From: Choricystis sp. odSpoLacu1
Lineage: Eukaryota > Chlorophyta > Trebouxiophyceae
Assembly (NCBI GenBank): GCA_958009055.1
Contig: OY253658.1
Location: forward strand, 1-64,000
DNA: 64,000 nucleotides
Direction: 5' to 3'
Of this stretch, positions 62,583 through 64,000 are shown one piece after another. The notes beneath the pieces were generated by a model that made no database searches, had not been told where the DNA came from, and saw only the letters and a program-made list of their open reading frames with translations. Numbering within the stretch: the stretch's first letter is position 1; the number at the start of each line of letters is the position of its first letter. Position numbers and translations under genes: made by a program.

Positions 62583-62758
62583 GAGGATAGGTTGGTTGGC
62601 TTTGGGTTTCGTTGTTCGCGCTCTGTTAAAACTGCTCACTCTGGTGGCACTGACTTTGTTGTACAAAAGAAGCGGTTTGGTTGTTTGCTAATTTACAGTG
62701 CGAAGCAAGTGCGGGGGGGGGTAAAAGCAAGGGGGGTGAGGGGCGTTGCGCGGAATGA

Positions 62759-62780
62759 GGGTGTGTTTTTAAACACACCC
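62759..62780. terminator. Perfect hairpin GGGTGTGTTT/AAACACACCC between convergent genes
   Basis: A perfect 10-bp inverted repeat with a 2-base loop (62759-62768 and 62771-62780) lies between the NAA38 stop and the small peptide gene that converges on it. It could act in RNA 3'-end formation or be a structured insulator; whether it does so is not visible from sequence. Confidence 0.4.
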
Positions 62781-62833
62781 TCCTTCCGTGTGTTTGGAGG
62801 GAGGCCACTCGGCCAAAACACACATTCACTCTC

Positions 62834-62989
62834 TCACTGCGCCCACGCCCGGTCCTCTAGCAGGCGGCGCCCGCACCACCCGCGGCAGCGCCCCCACCCG
62901 CCCCAGTCGCAGCGCACGCACCACGCGTTGGCGGAGTGGAGGGCGGCCAGCAGGGCGACGAGCAGGAGGGCGAGGGAGGAGGTGCGCAT
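62834..62989 (-). CDS. Small secreted Trp/Gly/Cys-rich peptide, copy 1
   Basis: Single exon of 51 codons, ATG at 62989. Residues 1-22 are a strong signal peptide (MRTSSLALLLVALLAALHSANA), leaving about 29 mature residues: WCVRCDWGGWGRCRGWCGRR followed by LLEDRAWAQ. Four cysteines could form two disulfides, and Trp/Gly/Arg dominate, giving a basic, aromatic peptide. It shares WCGRRLLEDRAW with the copy at the right edge of the window, and the underlying DNA is nearly identical across that block, so conservation supports a real gene despite its size. Secreted signal, defence or adhesion peptide are possible roles; none is shown. I recognise no family. Confidence 0.7.
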   Translation of the reverse strand: MRTSSLALLLVALLAALHSANAWCVRCDWGGWGRCRGWCGRRLLEDRAWAQ

Positions 62990-63794
62990 GGTGGTGCGTG
63001 TGTTTTCTGGGGGAGGAGGAGGGAGACGGTGGGTGAGAAGAGGATCAAGAGGGCAGGTCCCGTGGGCACGACTCACCGACATGCCGTCTCCGAGACGCCC
63101 CCCCGCGCCACCCCCCACGCCCGCCACCAAACAAGGAGTCGACCGTCCCCAGCCAAGCACACACACACACTCACAATGTATGTCTCGCGGGAGAAGGAGG
63201 AGCGGGGAAAGTTTTTCAGGGGCTTGTGTGGAGGTCGTTTGACATGCAAGAGCGAGGTGTGCGAGGGTTGACGGCCTTGCACACCTTGTCTGCTTGTCTG
63301 CTTAAAACCTTTCTCTGAGTCACCACCACCGAAGCTGGGATGCGTCATCACCAAAATCATGCGCGTTTATGTCAACTGTTGGCCTCCCGCTGTCGAGACA
63401 GGAAGCGTTATCTCGGCGGCTGAGTGCGTGGTGGTTAAAAGCGCGCGGCGTTTGCTGCTCTGAAACAACGTTCAACTCACAAGCAAATGTTTTTTGTTTT
63501 TCGGTTACATAGGAATCGCGATTCAACAATTTAAGCAAACAATGGGGGGTGATACAAAGAGGGGTCAACCATGTGTGTGAAGAAAAACTGGGGGGACGAA
63601 TCCGTCGACCAGCGCGCCCACGGAAAACCGACGCCTCTTCCCCTTGTGGCCTCTGGTTTCTTCGCCTCTCAAGCGCAGGCGGGGTGTGGTACGCCCTTGC
63701 AGCTTGGTTGTGTGGCAAAAGCAAGGTGGGATAGGGTGTATTGGAGGGGAGGCTTTGTCGACCAACGCACCTCCCCTCTCTCTCGATCCTCCCT
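62990..63794. other. Interval between the two small peptide genes
   Basis: About 800 bp upstream of copy 1 and downstream of copy 2. It is less GC-rich than most of the window between 63300 and 63560 and has no coding frame that I can support. It presumably contains copy 1's promoter and copy 2's 3' end. Confidence 0.4.
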
Positions 63795-63922
63795 TCACAT
63801 GACCTCCCACGCGCGGTCCTCCAGCAGGCGGCGCCCGCACCAACTGCGGCAGCCATAGCCCCAGCCCCAGCCCCAGCGGCGGCAGCCGTAGCCCCAGCAC
63901 CAGGCGGCCGCGGGTTGAGTGG
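63795..63922 (-). CDS. Small secreted Trp/Gly/Cys-rich peptide, copy 2 (last exon; gene runs off the window)
   Basis: A minus-strand exon from an acceptor (pyrimidine-rich, CACGCAG) at 63923-63924 to a stop at 63795-63797. It encodes about 42 residues starting ATQPAAAWCWGYGCRRWG, continuing WGWGYGCRSWCGRRLLED and ending RAWEVM. Four cysteines and repeated WG/YG units fill the mature part. The frame has an upstream stop and no ATG, so the signal peptide must lie on a previous exon beyond position 64000. It is a paralogue of the gene at 62834-62989 (shared WCGRRLLEDRAW). Confidence 0.65.
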
Positions 63923-64000
63923 CTGCGTGGAGGGAAGAGAAACGCGTGAGTTGAAGCTACCGAAGCTACCTCCCTTCTCTCCCTCCGCACACACCACACG

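Overview
This window is the left end of a linear nuclear chromosome. It opens with about 250 bases of perfect CCCTAA telomere repeat (TTAGGG on the other strand), then about 1.6 kb of progressively diverged telomere-like hexamers, and then dense GC-rich protein-coding sequence to the right edge. The gene content points to a photosynthetic eukaryote of the green lineage. There is a plant-type AP2/ERF factor, an STN7/STN8-like thylakoid kinase, a plant/cyanobacterial-type FGGY pentulose kinase, a chloroplast-type MurE-like protein, a plastid-type nucleoside diphosphate kinase, a monofunctional plant-type aspartokinase, a CDPK-type kinase and the gamete fusogen HAP2/GCS1. Together with very high GC, short pyrimidine-rich GT-AG introns and intergenic gaps often under 200 bp, this suggests a compact unicellular green alga. 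I cannot name the genus.

Layout. 1-1878: telomere and variant repeats. 1985-7210: CDPK-like kinase, Ala-rich helical protein, BUD31/G10 splicing factor. 7290-19882: tRNA adenosine deaminase (ADAT1), a membrane protein, a 1,219-residue coiled-coil protein, a receptor-like pseudokinase and the FGGY kinase. 20918-22210: AP2/ERF factor behind a hairpin-rich leader, followed by a 1.7 kb C-rich stretch without genes. 23920-30952: aspartokinase, CCCH-EEP nuclease, an alpha-crystallin/p23-like fusion, a Lin0512-family protein. 31031-37651: prolyl 4-hydroxylase with ShKT tail, an orphan protein, an ARFRP1-like GTPase, the STN7-like kinase. 37938-45288: aspartate aminotransferase, HAP2, a tail-anchored START-like protein, a Rossmann-fold epimerase-like protein, plastid NDK. 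45577-51941: MurE-like, thioredoxin-like, NADH pyrophosphatase, secreted GH5. 52914-62582: secreted double-psi barrel protein, HAD phosphatase, PNO1, C2-DIL protein, a small secreted protein, a helical-repeat protein, NAA38/LSMD1. 62834 to the end: two related small secreted Trp/Gly/Cys-rich peptides.

The genes mix housekeeping RNA and ribosome functions (BUD31, ADAT1, PNO1, CCR4-like nuclease), plastid functions and a secreted/cell-surface set. No operon logic applies. Many neighbours are divergent pairs 110-420 bp apart that probably share promoters.

Most interesting: the tandem small secreted peptide family at the right edge, which I do not recognise; a HAP2 fusogen whose frame is broken by a 4-bp tandem duplication; three further genes whose frames break at low-complexity sites (aspartokinase, C2-DIL, small secreted protein); an ARF-family GTPase lacking the switch-II glutamine; and a receptor-like kinase lacking catalytic residues. 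The shared pattern of frame breaks at short repeats means assembly error must be excluded before any biological reading.
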